From Microbacterium kunmingense (GTDB lineage: Bacteria > Actinomycetota > Actinomycetes > Actinomycetales > Microbacteriaceae), in NCBI RefSeq assembly GCF_023155745.1, contig NZ_JAKNUS010000010.1, forward strand, positions 84,277-148,276: 64,000 nt of DNA, written 5' to 3'. Below, in pieces: positions 1 through 9,219 of this stretch. The notes under the pieces were generated by a model. The model searched no databases. It worked only from the letters and a program-made list of their open reading frames with translations, and was not told where the DNA came from. Made by a program: the position numbers and the translations under genes. The number at the start of each line of letters is the position of its first letter. Within the stretch, counting starts at the first letter, position 1.

Positions 1-994
1 GCTCGGGAGCGTAGGCATTGCTGAACGCGGTCGCGGCGTGCCGATCGTCCACGAGGACGATGGCCGACTGCGCGCCGGCCAACGCCGTCTGCACCCGCGT
101 CGCGTGCCGGGTGACGGCCGACCGCCGGGCGACGGCGGTGGCGACCGCGCCGGCCAGCGCCGGCGAGTCGGTGACGAGGACGGCGGATGCCTGCTCGTCG
201 TGCTCGGCCTGGCTGATGAGGTCGGCGGCGACGATGTCGGCGTCGGCGGTGTCGTCCGCGACGATGAGGATCTCGGTGGCGCCGGCCTCGGAATCCGTTC
301 CGACGAGCCCCGCCACCGCGCGCTTCGCAGCGGCGACGAAGTTGTTTCCCGGACCGGTCACCACATCGACCGGCGCGAGCCCTATCGACGACACGCCGTG
401 CGCGAAGGCTCCGATGGCCCCCGCACCTCCCATGGCGTAGACCTCTTCGACGCCCAGAAGCCGCGCGGCGGCGAGGATCACGGGGTGGACCCGTCCCCCG
501 TGCTCGCGCTGCGGGGGCGAGGCGAGCGCGATCTCGGCGACGCCGGCGATCTGAGCGGGAACGACGTTCATCACCACGCTCGAGGGGTAGACCGCCTTCC
601 CCCCGGGCACGTAGAGCCCCACCCGTCGCACCGGCTGCCAGCGCTGCACGATGCGGGCGCCCGGACGGAGGTCGGTGACGATCTCTGCGGGCACCTGCGC
701 GGCGGAGCCGACGCGGACGCGGGCGATCGCTTCCTCCAGCGCGCTGCGGATGTCGGGGGCGAGGGCGGCCAGCGCCTCGTCGAGGTGCGCCGCCGGAACC
801 CGGATGTCATGCCCGGTGACCCCGTCGAACCGCTCCGCCTGGTCGCGCAACGACGCCTCGCCGCGCGCGGCGACGTCGGCGACGATGTCGGTGGCCGCGG
901 CGAAGGCCGCCTCCCGCGTACCGGCCGCACGCGGGACGGCGGCCAGCAGGTCGGCGGGCGTGAGGGCGCGCCCGCGCAGGTCGATCGTGCGCAT
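1..994 (-). CDS. hisD: Histidinol dehydrogenase, 3' end cut by the window
   Basis: Oxidises L-histidinol to L-histidine with two NAD+, the final steps of histidine synthesis, in the cytoplasm. The frame runs off the left edge, so 331 of the usual 430-440 residues are visible and the C-terminus is missing. Visible hallmarks are the family signature GPGNNFVAAAKRAV near residue 213 and AEHDEQ near residue 261, which holds the catalytic Glu-His pair. The N-terminus MRTIDLRGR is typical of the family and fixes the ATG. A GAGGAG Shine-Dalgarno lies about 12 nt upstream, overlapping the stop of the preceding membrane-protein gene, so the two are probably co-transcribed. Other his genes would be expected further left. 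Confidence 0.95.
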   Translation of the reverse strand, partial: MRTIDLRGRALTPADLLAAVPRAAGTREAAFAAATDIVADVAARGEASLRDQAERFDGVTGHDIRVPAAHLDEALAALAPDIRSALEEAIARVRVGSAAQVPAEIVTDLRPGARIVQRWQPVRRVGLYVPGGKAVYPSSVVMNVVPAQIAGVAEIALASPPQREHGGRVHPVILAAARLLGVEEVYAMGGAGAIGAFAHGVSSIGLAPVDVVTGPGNNFVAAAKRAVAGLVGTDSEAGATEILIVADDTADADIVAADLISQAEHDEQASAVLVTDSPALAGAVATAVARRSAVTRHATRVQTALAGAQSAIVLVDDRHAATAFSNAYAPE

Positions 995-1010
995 GTCGAC
1001 GGGGTTCTCC

Positions 1011-2252
1011 TCAGCCGCGGGTGACGCCGGAGACGTCGTGAAGGTACCCGGTGCGACCGTCCTCGTGGCGGACGACGAAGTGGGTCTGACGATCTTCGAT
1101 CACGAGGGCCCACGCCGTCGGACCGATGCGGAACAGCGTGCTGCCGCTCTCATCGACGATGTCGCGCTCTTCGGGAACGAGGGCCCAGAACGCCTGGTAA
1201 CGGGTCTCGGGTTGGATCACCGTCGTCGCGGTCTGGTCGGCCGAATCAGCGGCGGTGTCGGCGGTGTCGGCAGAGTCGGCCGAAGTCCCGGAGGACACGG
1301 TGTCGGCGGACACGGTGTCGGCGGACACGGTGTCGGCAGACACGGTGTCGGCGACCGCCGTTCGCGGCTGGGCGTCGTCGGTCTCGAGACGCTCGGTGCG
1401 GGTGGGCCCGAACATCGACTCCAGCGCGCCCGTCTCGCTGTCGTCGCCGGCACGTCGGTCGTCGGTTCCGCCCATGGTGTCGGGGCCGACGGGCACACCT
1501 GCCGAGGCGTGCGCTCCGGCTGAGGCGGGCGCGTAGGGGTTCACACCGTACGCATCGGTGTCGTACGCCCCGGTGTCCGCTCCTCCGGTGCCCTGCGCGG
1601 ACACCGGCGCCGGTGAGGCGGCGGGAGCGGGCTTCGGCGGACGCGGCGCCCGCGGGCGCGGTGCGACCGGGCGTGCCGGGCGGGCGAAGCGGTGCGCGAC
1701 GATCTCACGACGGTCCTGGAAGTCCTCGGCCAGCGCGGGGATGAGGGGCGCGAAGACGGTGAGCACGACACCCGCCAGCATGAGGAAGAACTCCACCCAG
1801 ATCACCCAGCCGCGCAGCCAGGGGCCGCCGGCGATGACGATGGCGACGGTCTCCCAGATCAGGTGCAGCCAGATGACCGCCGAGACGGTGAAGGCCACCG
1901 AGGCGAACTGATCGATGCCGAGCGAGCCGACACGTCTGATGCCCTCGGGTGAGAGGCGGCGCAGCGCCAGCAGGAAGACCGCGGCCGTCGGCGTGCCGAT
2001 GGTGAGGATCCACCACAGACCCGTGGTCCACACCGAGCTGAACTGCACCGTACTGAACGAGAAGAACGACACGATGAAGGCCACGAGCCAGACGCCGCCG
2101 ATGATCACCTCGCGCAGGGAGAACGGGCCCACGCCGTACTGCACGCCGGTGTCGGGGCGGCCGGCGACGGCGGGTGCGTCATCCTCCGCAGGCGTCGTCG
2201 CGGGGGCTTCCACGGTCGGTTCGTCGTTGCTGATTCCGTCGGTCACAGTCAT
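1011..2252 (-). CDS. Four-TM membrane protein with long disordered acidic repeat tail
   Basis: Function not recognised. The 413-residue protein has a short acidic N-terminus, four predicted membrane segments (about residues 47-69, 75-98, 113-137, 143-165), a basic/proline stretch near 185-205, then a long Ala/Asp/Thr-rich region with four tandem ADTVS pentapeptides and a conserved-looking C-terminal segment of about 65 residues. The start is ambiguous: the ATG abuts the GGAAGG Shine-Dalgarno, while an in-frame GTG two codons later (2246) has an ideal 6-nt spacing and may be the real start. It sits 16 nt upstream of hisD. The topology and disordered tail suggest a cell-envelope scaffold, but that is inference. 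Confidence 0.75.
   Translation of the reverse strand: MTVTDGISNDEPTVEAPATTPAEDDAPAVAGRPDTGVQYGVGPFSLREVIIGGVWLVAFIVSFFSFSTVQFSSVWTTGLWWILTIGTPTAAVFLLALRRLSPEGIRRVGSLGIDQFASVAFTVSAVIWLHLIWETVAIVIAGGPWLRGWVIWVEFFLMLAGVVLTVFAPLIPALAEDFQDRREIVAHRFARPARPVAPRPRAPRPPKPAPAASPAPVSAQGTGGADTGAYDTDAYGVNPYAPASAGAHASAGVPVGPDTMGGTDDRRAGDDSETGALESMFGPTRTERLETDDAQPRTAVADTVSADTVSADTVSADTVSSGTSADSADTADTAADSADQTATTVIQPETRYQAFWALVPEERDIVDESGSTLFRIGPTAWALVIEDRQTHFVVRHEDGRTGYLHDVSGVTRG
1294..1353 (-). repeat. Four 15-bp tandem repeats inside the membrane-protein gene
   Basis: Four head-to-tail copies of GACACGGTGTCGGCG (plus-strand view), the third with one mismatch. On the coding strand they encode ADTVS four times. 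The 15-bp unit keeps frame, so copy number can change without disrupting the protein. Confidence 0.9.
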
Positions 2253-2338
2253 CCTTCCCGGGGGCCACGCGGTCCGCGCGGCGACTCCCGATCTTACCCG
2301 CGCCGCCTCCGCCGCTCGCGGGGTTGCCGCGGCGCGAC

Positions 2339-2391
2339 GAGGTCGCTCACCTTCGAAAGGCTCAGCCACCCTGAGCAGGTGCGGCGACCTC
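2339..2391. repeat. Nested palindromic (REP-like) element after dnaE
   Basis: Outer arms GAGGTCGC/GCGACCTC (8 bp, perfect) enclose a second hairpin GCTCAG-CCACC-CTGAGC. The sequence between them (CCTTCGAAAGGCTCAG) resembles the CCTTCGACAGGCTCAG-type palindromic repeat recalled from many high-GC bacterial genomes. It lies in the 186-bp gap between dnaE and the membrane-protein gene and may act as the dnaE terminator. No T-tract follows. Confidence 0.6.
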
Positions 2392-2438
2392 GAGGGCGGC
2401 GGCTCCCCGAGACGCTCCGTCGATGGACGACGCCGGTG

Positions 2439-5400
2439 CTACCCCAGGCACTGGGGCCCGAGGAGACCCTTCAGCTCGCCGTACAGGTCGGCGGTCACCG
2501 TCACCGGCAACGGCACCTCGAAGACCTTGGCCACACCGCCCTTGTGCAGGCGCAGGGTGACCTCGGTGTCGCCGCGGTGACGTGTCAGCACCTGGGCGAG
2601 CTCGCTCACCACCGTCTCGGTCGCCCGGTGCTCGGGGACGAGCAGGACCAGCGGTCCCGTGGCATCCACCGCCCCCAGATCGGGGACGAACGCCGACACC
2701 GCGTGCAGGTTCATCCCGTCATCGCGTCGCGACACCCGCCCGCGCACCACGAGGATCGAGTCGGCCTGCAGCATCGACTGGAACTCGATGTACGTCTTGC
2801 CCATGAACATCACGGTCACTTCTCCATCGAAGTCCTCGACGGTGATCATGCCGTAGGGATTGCCGCTGGACTTGGCGACCCGATGCTGCACGCTCGTGAC
2901 GAGCCCGGCCACCGTGACCTGTTCGCCGTCGGCGATGTCCTCTGAGGCCAGAAGGTCGTGGATCGACAGCGAGGCGTGCTTGGCCAGGGGGATCTCCAGC
3001 CCCGCGAGCGGGTGGTCGGAGACGTACAGCCCGAGCATCTCGCGCTCGAAGGCCAGCTTGTCCTTCTTGGTCCACTCCGGTCGGTCGGGCACCTTCTGCA
3101 CCTGCTGCGGTTCATCCCACAGCGAATCGAAGTCGAAACCGACCTCGCCGTTGGCCTCACGACGCTTGTCCAGGACGGCCTGCTCGGTGGCATCCTCATG
3201 GATCTCCATCAGCGCCCGGCGAGTCGATCCGAGCGAGTCGAAGGCGCCGGCCTTGATCAGCGACTCCACCGTCCTCTTGTTGGCGACGTGGACGGGCACC
3301 TTGCCGAGGAAGTCGTGGAAGGAGGTGAAGGGTGCCTCCTGCCGCGCGGTGACGATGGCGTCGACGACGTTGGCCCCGACGTTGCGCACAGCGCCGAGAC
3401 CGAAGCGGATGTCTTCGCCGACGGCGGCGAAGTAGCGGATGGACTCCCCCACATCCGGCGGCAGCACCTTGATGCCCATCCGGCGGCACTCGTTGAGGTA
3501 GACGGCCATCTTGTCCTTCGAGTCGCCGACGCTCGTGAGGAGCGCGGCCATGTACTCGGCGGGATAGTGGGCCTTCAGGTACGCCGTCCAGTAGGAGACG
3601 AGACCGTAGGCGGCGGAGTGCGCTTTGTTGAAGGCGTAGTCCGAGAAGGGGAGCAGGATGTCCCACAGGGCCTTGATCGCGGCCTCGCCGTAGCCCCTCT
3701 CCTTCATTCCGCCGGAGAAGCCCTCGTACTGCTTGTCGAGCTCGGACTTCTTCTTCTTGCCCATCGCGCGACGGAGGATGTCGGCCTGTCCGAGCGAGAA
3801 CCCCGCCACCTTCTGCGCGATCGCCATGACCTGCTCCTGATAGATGATCAGGCCGTAGCTGATGTCGAGGATGTCCCGCAGCGGCTCTTCGAGCTCCGGG
3901 TGGATCGGGGTGACCTCCTGCTGCCCGTTCTTGCGGAGCGCGTAGTTGATGTGCGAGTTCGCCCCCATGGGACCGGGACGGTACAGGGCGATGACGGCCG
4001 AGACGTCCTCGAAGTTGTCGGGCTTCATCAGACGCAGGAGAGAGCGCATCGGCCCCCCGTCGAGCTGGAAGACGCCGAGGGTGTCGCCGCGGGTGAGCAG
4101 CTCGTACGCCGCCGCGTCGTCGAGTGCGAGGTGCTCGAGGTCGAGCTCCTCGCCCCGGTTCATGCGGATGTTGTCCAGCGCGTCGGAGATGATGGTGAGG
4201 TTGCGCAGCCCCAGGAAGTCCATCTTGATGAGACCGAGTGCCTCACAGGACGGGTAGTCGAACTGGGTGACGATCTGCCCGTCCTGCTCGCGCCGCATGA
4301 TCGGGATGATGTCGAGCAGCGGCTCCGAGGACATGATGACGCCGGCGGCATGGACGCCCCACTGGCGCTTCAGCCCCTCGAGTCCGAGCGCGCGGTCGAA
4401 CACCGTCTTGGCCTCGGGATCGGTGTCGATGAGGGCCCGGAACTCGCTGGCCTCCTTGTAGCGCGGATGCTGGGGGTCGTACATGCCGCTCAGCGGCATG
4501 TCCTTGCCCATGACCGCGGGGGGCATCGCCTTGGTCAGACGCTCCCCCATGCTGAAGGGGAACCCCAGGACCCGTCCGGCGTCCTTCAGCGCCTGCTTGG
4601 ACTTGATCGTGCCGTACGTCACGATCTGCGCGACCCGCTCCGAGCCGTACTTCGCGGTGACGTAGTCGATCACCTCGCCGCGGCGGCGGTCGTCGAAGTC
4701 CACGTCGAAGTCGGGCATCGACACGCGGTCGGGGTTGAGGAAGCGCTCGAAGATGAGTCCGTGCTCGAGCGGGTCGAGGTCGGTGATGCGCATCGCGTAG
4801 GCCACCATGGACCCCGCGCCCGATCCGCGCCCGGGGCCGACCCGGATGCCGTTGTCCTTGGCCCAGTTGATGAAGTCGGCGACGACGAGGAAGTAGCCCG
4901 GGAAACCCATCTGCAGGATGATGCCGGTCTCGTACTCCGCCTGCCGGCGCACCCTGTCGGGGATCCCGCCGGGGTATCGGTAGTGCAGGCCCTTCTCGAC
5001 CTCCTTCACCAGCCAGCTGTCCTCGGTCTCTCCGTCGGGGACGGGGAAGCGGGGCATGTAGTTGGCGCTGGTGTTGAACTCGACCTCGCAGCGCTCGGCG
5101 ATGAGGAGGGTGTTGTCGCAGGCCTCGGGGTGCTCGCGGAAGATCTGCCGCATCTCCTGCGCGGTCTTGACGTAGTACCCGTCGCCGTCGAACTTGAACC
5201 GGTTGGGGTCGTCGAGGGTCGATCCGGACTGCACGCACAGCAGCGCCGCGTGGGCGTCCGCCTCGTGCTGGTGGGTGTAGTGGGAGTCGTTGGTCGCCAC
5301 CAGCGGGATGCCCAGATCCTTGGAGATGCGGATCAGATCGGTCATGACCCGCCGCTCGATGGCGAGTCCGTGATCCATGATCTCGGCGAAGTAGTTCTCC

Positions 5401-5951
5401 TTGCCGAGGATGTCCTGGAACTCGGCGGCCGCCGCCCGCGCCGCGTCGTACTGGCCGAGGCGCAGACGCGTCTGCACCTCGCCCGACGGGCATCCCGTCG
5501 TGGCGATGAGGCCCTTGCCGTAGGTCTCGAGCAGCTCGCGGTCCATGCGGGGCTTGAAGTAGTACCCCTCCATGCTCGACAGCGAGCTGAGGCGGAAGAG
5601 GTTGTGCATGCCCTCCGTGCTCTGGCTCCACATCGTCATATGGGTGTACGCCCCCGAGCCCGAGACGTCGTCGCTGCGCTGCTCGGGAGTGCCCCACTGC
5701 ACCCGCGACTTGTCGCTGCGATGCGTGCCGGGCGTGACGTAGGCCTCGAGCCCGATGATCGGCTTGATTCCCGCCGCCTTCGCGGCGTTGTAGAACTCGA
5801 ACGCGGCGAAGGTGTTGCCGTGGTCGGTGACGGCGATGGCAGGCATGCCGTAGTCGGCCGCGGCCTGGGTCATCGCACCGATCTTGGCGGCGCCGTCGAG
5901 CATCGAGTACTCGCTGTGCACGTGCAGGTGAACGAAGGAGTCGGATGCCAC
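2439..5951 (-). CDS. dnaE: DNA polymerase III alpha subunit
   Basis: Catalytic subunit of the replicative DNA polymerase. The 1170 residues match DnaE1 length. Domains in order: N-terminal PHP domain starting SFVHLHVHSEYSMLDG; the polymerase core with GPGRGSGAGSM near residue 375 and the catalytic aspartates in PDFDVDFDDRR near residue 410; a helix-hairpin-helix region; and an OB-fold near residues 995-1070. The GTG start is chosen because the family N-terminus begins right there (VASDSFVHLHVH). An open frame continues much further upstream but is antisense to the divergent Nudix gene. The Shine-Dalgarno is weak (GGAT). The promoter must lie in the 75-bp divergent gap with the Nudix gene. Confidence 0.97.
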   Translation of the reverse strand: MASDSFVHLHVHSEYSMLDGAAKIGAMTQAAADYGMPAIAVTDHGNTFAAFEFYNAAKAAGIKPIIGLEAYVTPGTHRSDKSRVQWGTPEQRSDDVSGSGAYTHMTMWSQSTEGMHNLFRLSSLSSMEGYYFKPRMDRELLETYGKGLIATTGCPSGEVQTRLRLGQYDAARAAAAEFQDILGKENYFAEIMDHGLAIERRVMTDLIRISKDLGIPLVATNDSHYTHQHEADAHAALLCVQSGSTLDDPNRFKFDGDGYYVKTAQEMRQIFREHPEACDNTLLIAERCEVEFNTSANYMPRFPVPDGETEDSWLVKEVEKGLHYRYPGGIPDRVRRQAEYETGIILQMGFPGYFLVVADFINWAKDNGIRVGPGRGSGAGSMVAYAMRITDLDPLEHGLIFERFLNPDRVSMPDFDVDFDDRRRGEVIDYVTAKYGSERVAQIVTYGTIKSKQALKDAGRVLGFPFSMGERLTKAMPPAVMGKDMPLSGMYDPQHPRYKEASEFRALIDTDPEAKTVFDRALGLEGLKRQWGVHAAGVIMSSEPLLDIIPIMRREQDGQIVTQFDYPSCEALGLIKMDFLGLRNLTIISDALDNIRMNRGEELDLEHLALDDAAAYELLTRGDTLGVFQLDGGPMRSLLRLMKPDNFEDVSAVIALYRPGPMGANSHINYALRKNGQQEVTPIHPELEEPLRDILDISYGLIIYQEQVMAIAQKVAGFSLGQADILRRAMGKKKKSELDKQYEGFSGGMKERGYGEAAIKALWDILLPFSDYAFNKAHSAAYGLVSYWTAYLKAHYPAEYMAALLTSVGDSKDKMAVYLNECRRMGIKVLPPDVGESIRYFAAVGEDIRFGLGAVRNVGANVVDAIVTARQEAPFTSFHDFLGKVPVHVANKRTVESLIKAGAFDSLGSTRRALMEIHEDATEQAVLDKRREANGEVGFDFDSLWDEPQQVQKVPDRPEWTKKDKLAFEREMLGLYVSDHPLAGLEIPLAKHASLSIHDLLASEDIADGEQVTVAGLVTSVQHRVAKSSGNPYGMITVEDFDGEVTVMFMGKTYIEFQSMLQADSILVVRGRVSRRDDGMNLHAVSAFVPDLGAVDATGPLVLLVPEHRATETVVSELAQVLTRHRGDTEVTLRLHKGGVAKVFEVPLPVTVTADLYGELKGLLGPQCLG

Positions 5952-6026
5952 GGATCCAGCGTACGCGGCGGGTCGGACACCGACGGCGTGTCGGATAGCG
6001 TGGCAGCCGGACAGAGGGAGAACGCC

Positions 6027-6500
6027 ATGCCGACACCTGATTTCGTGCGAGAGCTCCGCCGTTTCATCGGCACCCTCCCCCTCCCCCTCGTCGGGGTGAC
6101 GGCAGTGATCGAGCGCGACGGCGAGGTCCTGCTGGGTCGCCGCAGCGACAACGGACGACTCACTCCGATGACGGGCATCGTCGATCCCGGCGAGGAGCCC
6201 GCCGACGCCGCCTGCCGGGAGACGGAGGAGGAGGCGGGGGTGGTCGTGCGCGCACTGAGGCTGGCCCTCGTGCACCAGATCCCGCGGATCACGTACGACA
6301 ACGGCGACCAGAGCGACTACCTCGACCTGACCTTCCGGTGCGCGTGGATCTCCGGCTCCCCCGAGCCCGTCGACGGGGAGATGACCGAGGTCGGCTGGTA
6401 CCCCGCCGATGCGATCGAGGAGATCCTCGACGACGACATGGCCGAGCGCGTCCGTCATGCCCTCCAGGACGGACCGGCGATCTTCAGTCAGGCGCGCTGA
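6027..6500 (+). CDS. Nudix hydrolase
   Basis: Predicted to hydrolyse a nucleoside diphosphate linked to another moiety; the substrate cannot be read from sequence. The 157-residue protein has a complete Nudix box near residues 51-73 (G..... E....... RE..EE.G pattern, with RETEEEAG visible). The N-terminus PTPDFVRELRRFIG resembles a group of actinobacterial ADP-ribose-type Nudix proteins, by recall only. The start is supported by AGAGGGAG six nt upstream of the ATG. It is divergent from dnaE and faces the GNAT remnant at its 3' end. Confidence 0.9.
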   Translation: MPTPDFVRELRRFIGTLPLPLVGVTAVIERDGEVLLGRRSDNGRLTPMTGIVDPGEEPADAACRETEEEAGVVVRALRLALVHQIPRITYDNGDQSDYLDLTFRCAWISGSPEPVDGEMTEVGWYPADAIEEILDDDMAERVRHALQDGPAIFSQAR

Positions 6501-6648
6501 GCGGTCGCCCGCTCAGGTCAGGTCGCGTCTCATGAGGACGCGCGGAAACCCGTTCAGCACACCAGCAGACATTCGAGGTCGGCTTCTTCGGACCGACCAT
6601 CGTGCGGATGTCGTCGAACTCCGCGGCCGGTCTCACCTGAATCACCAT
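6484..6648 (-). pseudogene. N-terminal remnant of a GNAT-family acetyltransferase
   Basis: A 54-codon frame whose first ~30 residues (containing IRTMVGPKKPTSNVCWC) match the start of an actinobacterial GNAT acetyltransferase group that continues after CWC with LSYR-like sequence. Here homology stops at CWC (near 6559) and the rest is unrelated, ending inside the convergent Nudix gene. A plausible AGGGTGG Shine-Dalgarno precedes the ATG. The family match is by recall. I read this as a decayed gene of which only the 5' end survives; translation of a short peptide cannot be excluded. Confidence 0.5.
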
Positions 6649-6686
6649 GACGCCACCCTGCCGCCGGCCGCCGACATCGTCGCGTG

Positions 6687-7607
6687 TCATTCGCCGCGGA
6701 GAATCTCCAGCGCGGCAGCGAGATCGGGGGGATAGTCCGAGGCGAACTCCGTCCACTCCCCGGTGCCGGGGTGGGTGAAGGCAAGGCGGTGAGCATGCAG
6801 CCACTGCCGGGACAGCCCCAGCCGCGCACTGAGGTTCGGATCGGCGCCGTAGAGAGGGTCGCCGACGCAGGGATGCCGGTGGGCGGCCATGTGCACGCGG
6901 ATCTGGTGCGTCCGCCCCGTCTCCAGGTGGATCTCCAGCAGTGAGGCGCCGGGAAAGGCCTCGAGGGTCTCGTAGTGGGTGACCGAGTCCTTCCCCGCGG
7001 GCGTCACCGCGAACCTCCAGGAGTGGGTGGGGTGCCGTCCGATCGGCGCATCGATCGTGCCCGCCAGCGGGTCGGGGTGCCCCTGGACGACGGCGTGGTA
7101 GACCTTCTCGACCTCGCGCTCTTTGAAGGCGTGCTTGAGTGCGGTGTACGCCGCCTCCGTCTTCGCGACGACCATGAGGCCGCTCGTCCCGACGTCGAGG
7201 CGGTGGACGATGCCCTGACGCTCGGCCGCGCCGGTCGTGGCGACGCGTACGCCCGCCGCCGCGAGGGCACCGAGGACCGTGGGGCCCTCCCATCCGACCG
7301 ACGGATGTGCGGCGACGCCGGCCGGCTTGTCCACGACGATGAGGTCGTCATCCTGGTGCACCACGCCGAGGTCGGGCACGGCCACGGGGATCACGCGGGG
7401 CTCTTCCTTGGCCGCCCACTCGACATCGAGCCAGGCACCCCCGCGGAGGCGATCCGACTTCACCAGGGCGCGCCCGTCCATCCGCGCCCCACCGGCTTCG
7501 AGCACCTCGCCGGCGAACGTGCGGGAGAAGCCCAGCATCTTCGCCAGGGCCGCGTCGGCGCGGGTGCCGTCGAGGCCGTCCGGGACGAGGAGATGTCGTG
7601 ACTCCAC
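6687..7607 (-). CDS. rluD: RluA-family 23S rRNA pseudouridine synthase
   Basis: Converts uridine to pseudouridine in RNA, most likely in 23S rRNA helix 69 if it is a true RluD; the exact target is inferred. The 306-residue protein has an N-terminal S4 RNA-binding domain (about 17-75) and a catalytic domain with the HRLDVGTSG motif near residue 135, containing the catalytic Asp, followed by GRTHQIRVH. The GTG start was chosen because it follows the lspA stop after a single nucleotide and begins at the expected N-terminus; an in-frame start upstream would overlap lspA. The lspA-rluD pairing is common in Gram-positive bacteria. Confidence 0.92.
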   Translation of the reverse strand: MESRHLLVPDGLDGTRADAALAKMLGFSRTFAGEVLEAGGARMDGRALVKSDRLRGGAWLDVEWAAKEEPRVIPVAVPDLGVVHQDDDLIVVDKPAGVAAHPSVGWEGPTVLGALAAAGVRVATTGAAERQGIVHRLDVGTSGLMVVAKTEAAYTALKHAFKEREVEKVYHAVVQGHPDPLAGTIDAPIGRHPTHSWRFAVTPAGKDSVTHYETLEAFPGASLLEIHLETGRTHQIRVHMAAHRHPCVGDPLYGADPNLSARLGLSRQWLHAHRLAFTHPGTGEWTEFASDYPPDLAAALEILRGE

Positions 7608-7608
7608 G

Positions 7609-8190
7609 TCAGTCGGCCGCCCGCTCGGAGCGCGGTGCGGAGTCGGCCGGGGCGGGTTCACCCTTGCGCGCGGAGCGCTCCTGAGGGGTGCCGTCGAGGT
7701 GCGGACCGAACAGCACGAGGGCGGCGACGGAGATCATCATCGTCACGATGAAGATGTCGGCCACGTTGTAGATCGCAGGCATCATCCACGGGGTGTTGAT
7801 GAAGTCCACCACGTGACCGACCGGGAACCCGGGTTCGCGGAGGAGCCGGTCGGTGAGGTTGCCCAGGACCCCGCCGAGGAGCAGACCGAGGACGACCGCC
7901 CAGAGGCGGGAGCGCAGCCGCGTCAGTGCCAGGAAGACGATGACGACGGCGACCACCGCGAGGGCGATGGTGAAGATCCAGGTGACGTCCTCACCGAGGG
8001 AGAAGGCGGCACCGGGATTGCGGGTGAGGTAGAAGATCAGGAAATCGCCGAGGATGCGGACCGGCTCCTGATAGGGCAGGTTCTCGAGGGCGAGGTACTT
8101 CGTGAACTGGTCGGCGGCCAGCACGATCGTCGCGAGGATCACGACGATGATGCTGGCCGCCGCCCGGTGAAGCGGGGTTCGACCGGTCAA
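7609..8190 (-). CDS. lspA: Lipoprotein signal peptidase (signal peptidase II)
   Basis: Membrane aspartyl protease that cleaves the signal peptide of prolipoproteins. The 193 residues carry four membrane segments and both catalytic aspartates, in GNLTDRLLR (near residue 113) and YNVADIFI (near 141). The C-terminal ~30 residues are hydrophilic and charged. The start is a TTG three nt after the wag31 stop; no better in-frame start is available, so translational coupling to wag31 is likely. Transcription continues into rluD. Confidence 0.95.
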   Translation of the reverse strand: MTGRTPLHRAAASIIVVILATIVLAADQFTKYLALENLPYQEPVRILGDFLIFYLTRNPGAAFSLGEDVTWIFTIALAVVAVVIVFLALTRLRSRLWAVVLGLLLGGVLGNLTDRLLREPGFPVGHVVDFINTPWMMPAIYNVADIFIVTMMISVAALVLFGPHLDGTPQERSARKGEPAPADSAPRSERAAD

Positions 8191-8193
8191 CGA

Positions 8194-8787
8194 CTACAGG
8201 CCGACGGCCGGCACGGGGGCAGACCCCGTCGCGGTCGAGGATGCGTCCAGATCGCGCAGGTGCCCCTCGATGTAGCTGCGCAGCTGCGTGCGGTAGTCGC
8301 GCTCGAACTGGCGCAGCTCGCTGATGCGGCCCTCCAGGGTGGCGCGCTCCTTCTCGAGGCGGGCGATCTCGTCGCGGCCCCGGGCCTCGGCCTCGGAAAC
8401 GATCGAGGCGGCCTGGGCCTGCGCGTCGGAGATGAGCTGGTCGCGCTTGGCGCGGCCCTCGGCGACGTGCTCGTCGTGCAGACGCTGCGCGAGCTCGATG
8501 ATCCCCGCGCTCGCGGCACTCGGCGAGCCGGCGTCGGCGGCGGGCGCGGCCTCGGGGGCGGCTGCCGGAACCTCGGCGACGGGGGCGGCGACGGGCGCCG
8601 GGGCGGCGGACTCGCCCGACTCGAGCGCGGCGAGCTTGGCCTTCAGCTCCTCGTTCTCGGCGATGGTCTTGCGCCACTCGACGACGATCTCGTCGAGGAA
8701 GTCATCGACCTCGTCCGGGTCGAAACCCTCCTTGAAGCGGACGTGCTGGAACTGCTTGGTGACGACGTCATCGGGGGTCAATGCCAT
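8194..8787 (-). CDS. wag31: DivIVA/Wag31 polar growth protein
   Basis: Coiled-coil protein that marks negatively curved membrane at poles and septa and directs apical wall growth in actinobacteria. The 197-residue protein begins MALTPDDVVTKQFQ and has the conserved DivIVA N-terminal domain (to about residue 50), an Ala/Pro-rich linker (about 62-95) and a long coiled coil (about 100-180). The ATG is supported by AGAGGA six nt upstream. It sits at the 3' end of the division cluster and just ahead of lspA. It is shorter than mycobacterial Wag31, mainly in the coiled coil. Confidence 0.93.
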   Translation of the reverse strand: MALTPDDVVTKQFQHVRFKEGFDPDEVDDFLDEIVVEWRKTIAENEELKAKLAALESGESAAPAPVAAPVAEVPAAAPEAAPAADAGSPSAASAGIIELAQRLHDEHVAEGRAKRDQLISDAQAQAASIVSEAEARGRDEIARLEKERATLEGRISELRQFERDYRTQLRSYIEGHLRDLDASSTATGSAPVPAVGL

Positions 8788-8907
8788 GGTGATTCCTCTT
8801 TCGAGCTGGTCGTTGGCCGACGTCGCGGCCCTCCCACCGTCCTGCGGCGGTCGTATCCAGCCAAGCATAGCCCCGGGCCCCGGAGGTGTCGAAGGCGCCG
8901 GAGGGGG

Positions 8908-9210
8908 TCAGACCATCGTGAGCGAGCGGGTGACGGCGAGCAGGATGAAGCAGAGCAGCATCGTCAGCGCGAAGCCGAAATCCAGTGCGACCGGCCCCAC
9001 CCGCAGGGGCGGGATGAAACGCCGGAACATCTTGATCGGCGGATCGGTGACGGTGTAGACGACCTCGGCGAGCACCAGGCCTACGCCCTTCGGCCGCCAT
9101 TCGCGGTTGAAGAAGGGGATCCACTCGAGCACCAGGCGCCCGAGCAGGACGAAGACGTAGATGAAGAGGATCGCGTTGAGGATGGAAGCGATGAACGCGA
9201 TGACGGGCAC
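8908..9210 (-). CDS. YggT-family membrane protein
   Basis: A 100-residue protein with two hydrophobic segments (about 4-25 and 77-97) flanking a loop containing the family motif TDPPIKMFRRFIPP. The molecular function is unknown; in actinobacteria it lies between sepF and divIVA, as here, and is thought to relate to septum or membrane organisation. The start is GTG, just after the sepF stop on the same strand. Confidence 0.9.
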   Translation of the reverse strand: MPVIAFIASILNAILFIYVFVLLGRLVLEWIPFFNREWRPKGVGLVLAEVVYTVTDPPIKMFRRFIPPLRVGPVALDFGFALTMLLCFILLAVTRSLTMV

Positions 9211-9219
9211 GTACTAAGG

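Noticed and set aside
2958..5994. Very long plus-strand open frame opposite dnaE
   Set aside because: GC-rich antisense shadow; composition is Arg/Val/Glu/His-biased without domains, and only its end (from 6027) is a real Nudix gene.
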